Source of the DNA: Bugula neritina
Taxonomy: Eukaryota; Bryozoa; Gymnolaemata; Cheilostomatida; Bugulidae
Direction of reading: 5' to 3'
Assembly (NCBI GenBank): GCA_964035545.1
Contig: OZ037765.1
Span: 23,500,004 to 23,564,003 of the forward strand
Length of the DNA: 64,000 bases
Part shown: one piece after another, positions 63,401 to 64,000 of the stretch
How positions within the stretch are numbered: position 1 is the first letter of the stretch
Layout: every line of letters begins with the position of its first letter
The notes under the pieces: generated by a model
Told to the model about the DNA's origin: nothing
The model's input: the letters and a program-made list of their open reading frames with translations, nothing else
Databases searched by the model: none
Program-made: the position numbers and the translations under genes

Positions 63401-63981
63401 TGGCAGAGGCGAAAATGTTCCATAAAAGATGGTGTGATGTATATTAGTCACTCAGATGTGAGTTTTAACTATTTTACATTCTTAATGTTTTTTTTTAAAT
63501 GATATGCTGTGAAAATCAGCATCTTTACTTGTTTAGCCATAAAAGTCCACTCCTATATTTCTGTATCATCATTACAGTGAAAAAGTGTTTCCTATATTGT
63601 GCACCTCATATACTAGAATTGTACTTTTTTTCTTCTTGGATATTATTTATAATGCGTAGACGAATTAAGTGAATTATTTGTTTGGTGTTGCAGGAAACAA
63701 AACCACCAGTCAGACTGAACCTGCTCACCTGCCAGGCAAAGGTTTGTATACTTCTGTCAAACTGTATGCAATAATAATTTAATGCTATTTGTAAATTAAT
63801 TCTTTTTTAAATTTATTGTTTGTAACTTATAGTTTAAGTTTTACATAAATAGTATATTATATAATGGTGTGCTTGTGAATTTGGGATTGGTTTGTTCCAT
63901 TGTATAATATTAGGTTAATATATATGCAGGTAATAACAGAAGACCCTGGCAAAAAATGTTTTGACCTACTCTCAAGCTCAA
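54492..63981 (+). CDS. ASAP1: ASAP-family ArfGAP, N-terminal BAR and start of PH (runs off right edge)
   Basis: ASAP proteins sense membrane curvature through BAR, bind phosphoinositides through PH and stimulate GTP hydrolysis on Arf in focal adhesions and endocytosis. Eleven exons in view join in phase: 54492-54608, 57257-57329, 59170-59250, 59922-59983, 60728-60852, 61119-61248, 61537-61622, 62492-62651, 63281-63457, 63694-63741, 63930-63981, about 370 codons. BAR (about 1-265) shows DDIKSPTTSEFTSKI, VDRSGVTKLRKSIKAML, FAVVSKELSALMKHLVSNL, SFDKAHKDLETK and YLLKVNESRSRKGVDLLNHL. PH begins at about 297 with FVGYLLKKSEGKIRKFWQRR and continues through PPVRLNLLTCQAK and KKCFDLLSS. The order and motifs match ASAP1/2; vertebrate paralogues cannot be separated. 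The ATG at 54492 gives MDTIAAFLSE, the length usual for the family. An in-frame ATG at 54468 would add eight repeat-derived residues. PH remainder, ArfGAP, ANK and SH3 lie outside. Confidence 0.94.
54609..57256. other. ASAP-like intron 1, 2.6 kb
   Basis: AT-rich unique sequence with scattered short homopolymers. No exon fits the phase 0 boundary apart from the one at 57257. No repeat family or RNA gene is recognised. Confidence 0.45.
57330..59169. other. ASAP-like intron 2, 1.8 kb
   Basis: AT-rich unique sequence. The only landmark is a short poly-C run near 58538-58548. A 92-codon open frame at 57702-57980 has no recognisable features. Confidence 0.45.
59823..59894 (+). tRNA. tRNA-Gln (anticodon CTG)
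   Basis: A complete cloverleaf can be read. Acceptor stem GGTTCCA pairs with TGGAACC (59887-59893), with discriminator base 59894. The A box is TGGTGTAATGG and the B box GAGTTCAAGTC. The anticodon arm CAGGA/TCCTG encloses loop CTCTGAA with anticodon CTG at 59856-59858. All stems are intact and the Gln identity pattern is normal. A run of eight or more T residues from about 59897 serves as Pol III terminator. The gene lies on the sense strand inside ASAP intron 3, ending 27 bases before the next exon. Confidence 0.97.
59895..59921 (+). terminator. T-run acting as tRNA terminator and as 3' splice-site tract
   Basis: The T run after the tRNA (about 59897-59904) and the following ttcttttgtag form one stretch of 27 bases. 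It must stop Pol III and also provide the polypyrimidine tract and AG acceptor (59920/59921) of the ASAP exon at 59922. Both roles are read from position and composition. Confidence 0.65.
59984..60727. other. ASAP-like intron 4
   Basis: A 117-codon plus-strand frame at 60004-60357, beginning within 21 bases of the donor, is rich in Phe/Ile/Tyr/Lys as expected of AT-rich noise. It matches no family I recognise. Nothing else is seen. Confidence 0.4.
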
Positions 63982-64000
63982 GTAAGTTTATAAAACATTT

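Overview
The window is nuclear DNA of an animal. It is strongly AT-rich and intron-dense, with mostly short exons, canonical GT/AG splice sites, no operons, and orthologues of genes shared by bilaterians. Gene content and the mix of conserved intron positions suggest an invertebrate, possibly a lophotrochozoan, but the species cannot be fixed from the sequence. All gene models were assembled by hand from splice sites, reading phase and family resemblance. The exon phases join without a break in every model.

Layout. 1-5772 (-): N-terminal nine exons of a ZDHHC17/HIP14-type ankyrin-repeat palmitoyltransferase; the DHHC domain lies left of the window. 6921-10048 (-): a FAM210 (DUF1279) mitochondrial protein with an unusually long N-terminal part containing a cysteine-rich segment. 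12789-21470 (+): EPB41L4-type FERM protein, 13 exons. 22507-33552 (-): Bloom syndrome RecQ helicase BLM, 26 exons. 34657-about 35730 (-): 5'-truncated, decayed LINE. 36455-38882 (+): ribosomal protein eL36 (RPL36) with a TOP-type 5' end. 39320-52178 (-): NEDD4-type HECT ubiquitin ligase (C2, four WW, HECT), 21 exons. 54492-63981 and beyond (+): ASAP-type ArfGAP, covering BAR and the start of PH; ANK, ArfGAP and SH3 lie to the right. A tRNA-Gln(CTG) gene sits in an ASAP intron.

The genes are unrelated housekeeping and signalling genes (membrane traffic, cortical cytoskeleton, DNA repair, translation, ubiquitin); nothing indicates a shared pathway. The striking non-coding signal is a family of degenerate AGT/ATT-type simple tracts (words such as AGTAAT, ACTATT, GTAAGTGTAT, CTCTTAGAGT). 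They fill all three head-to-head intergenic regions (FAM210/EPB41L4, BLM/RPL36, NEDD4/ASAP) and also occur in the long first intron of the ZDHHC17 gene. The two tail-to-tail regions lack them. Some form long hairpins, including a perfect 21-bp-arm palindrome at 35763-35805. I found no CRISPR array, toxin system or other new multigene system.
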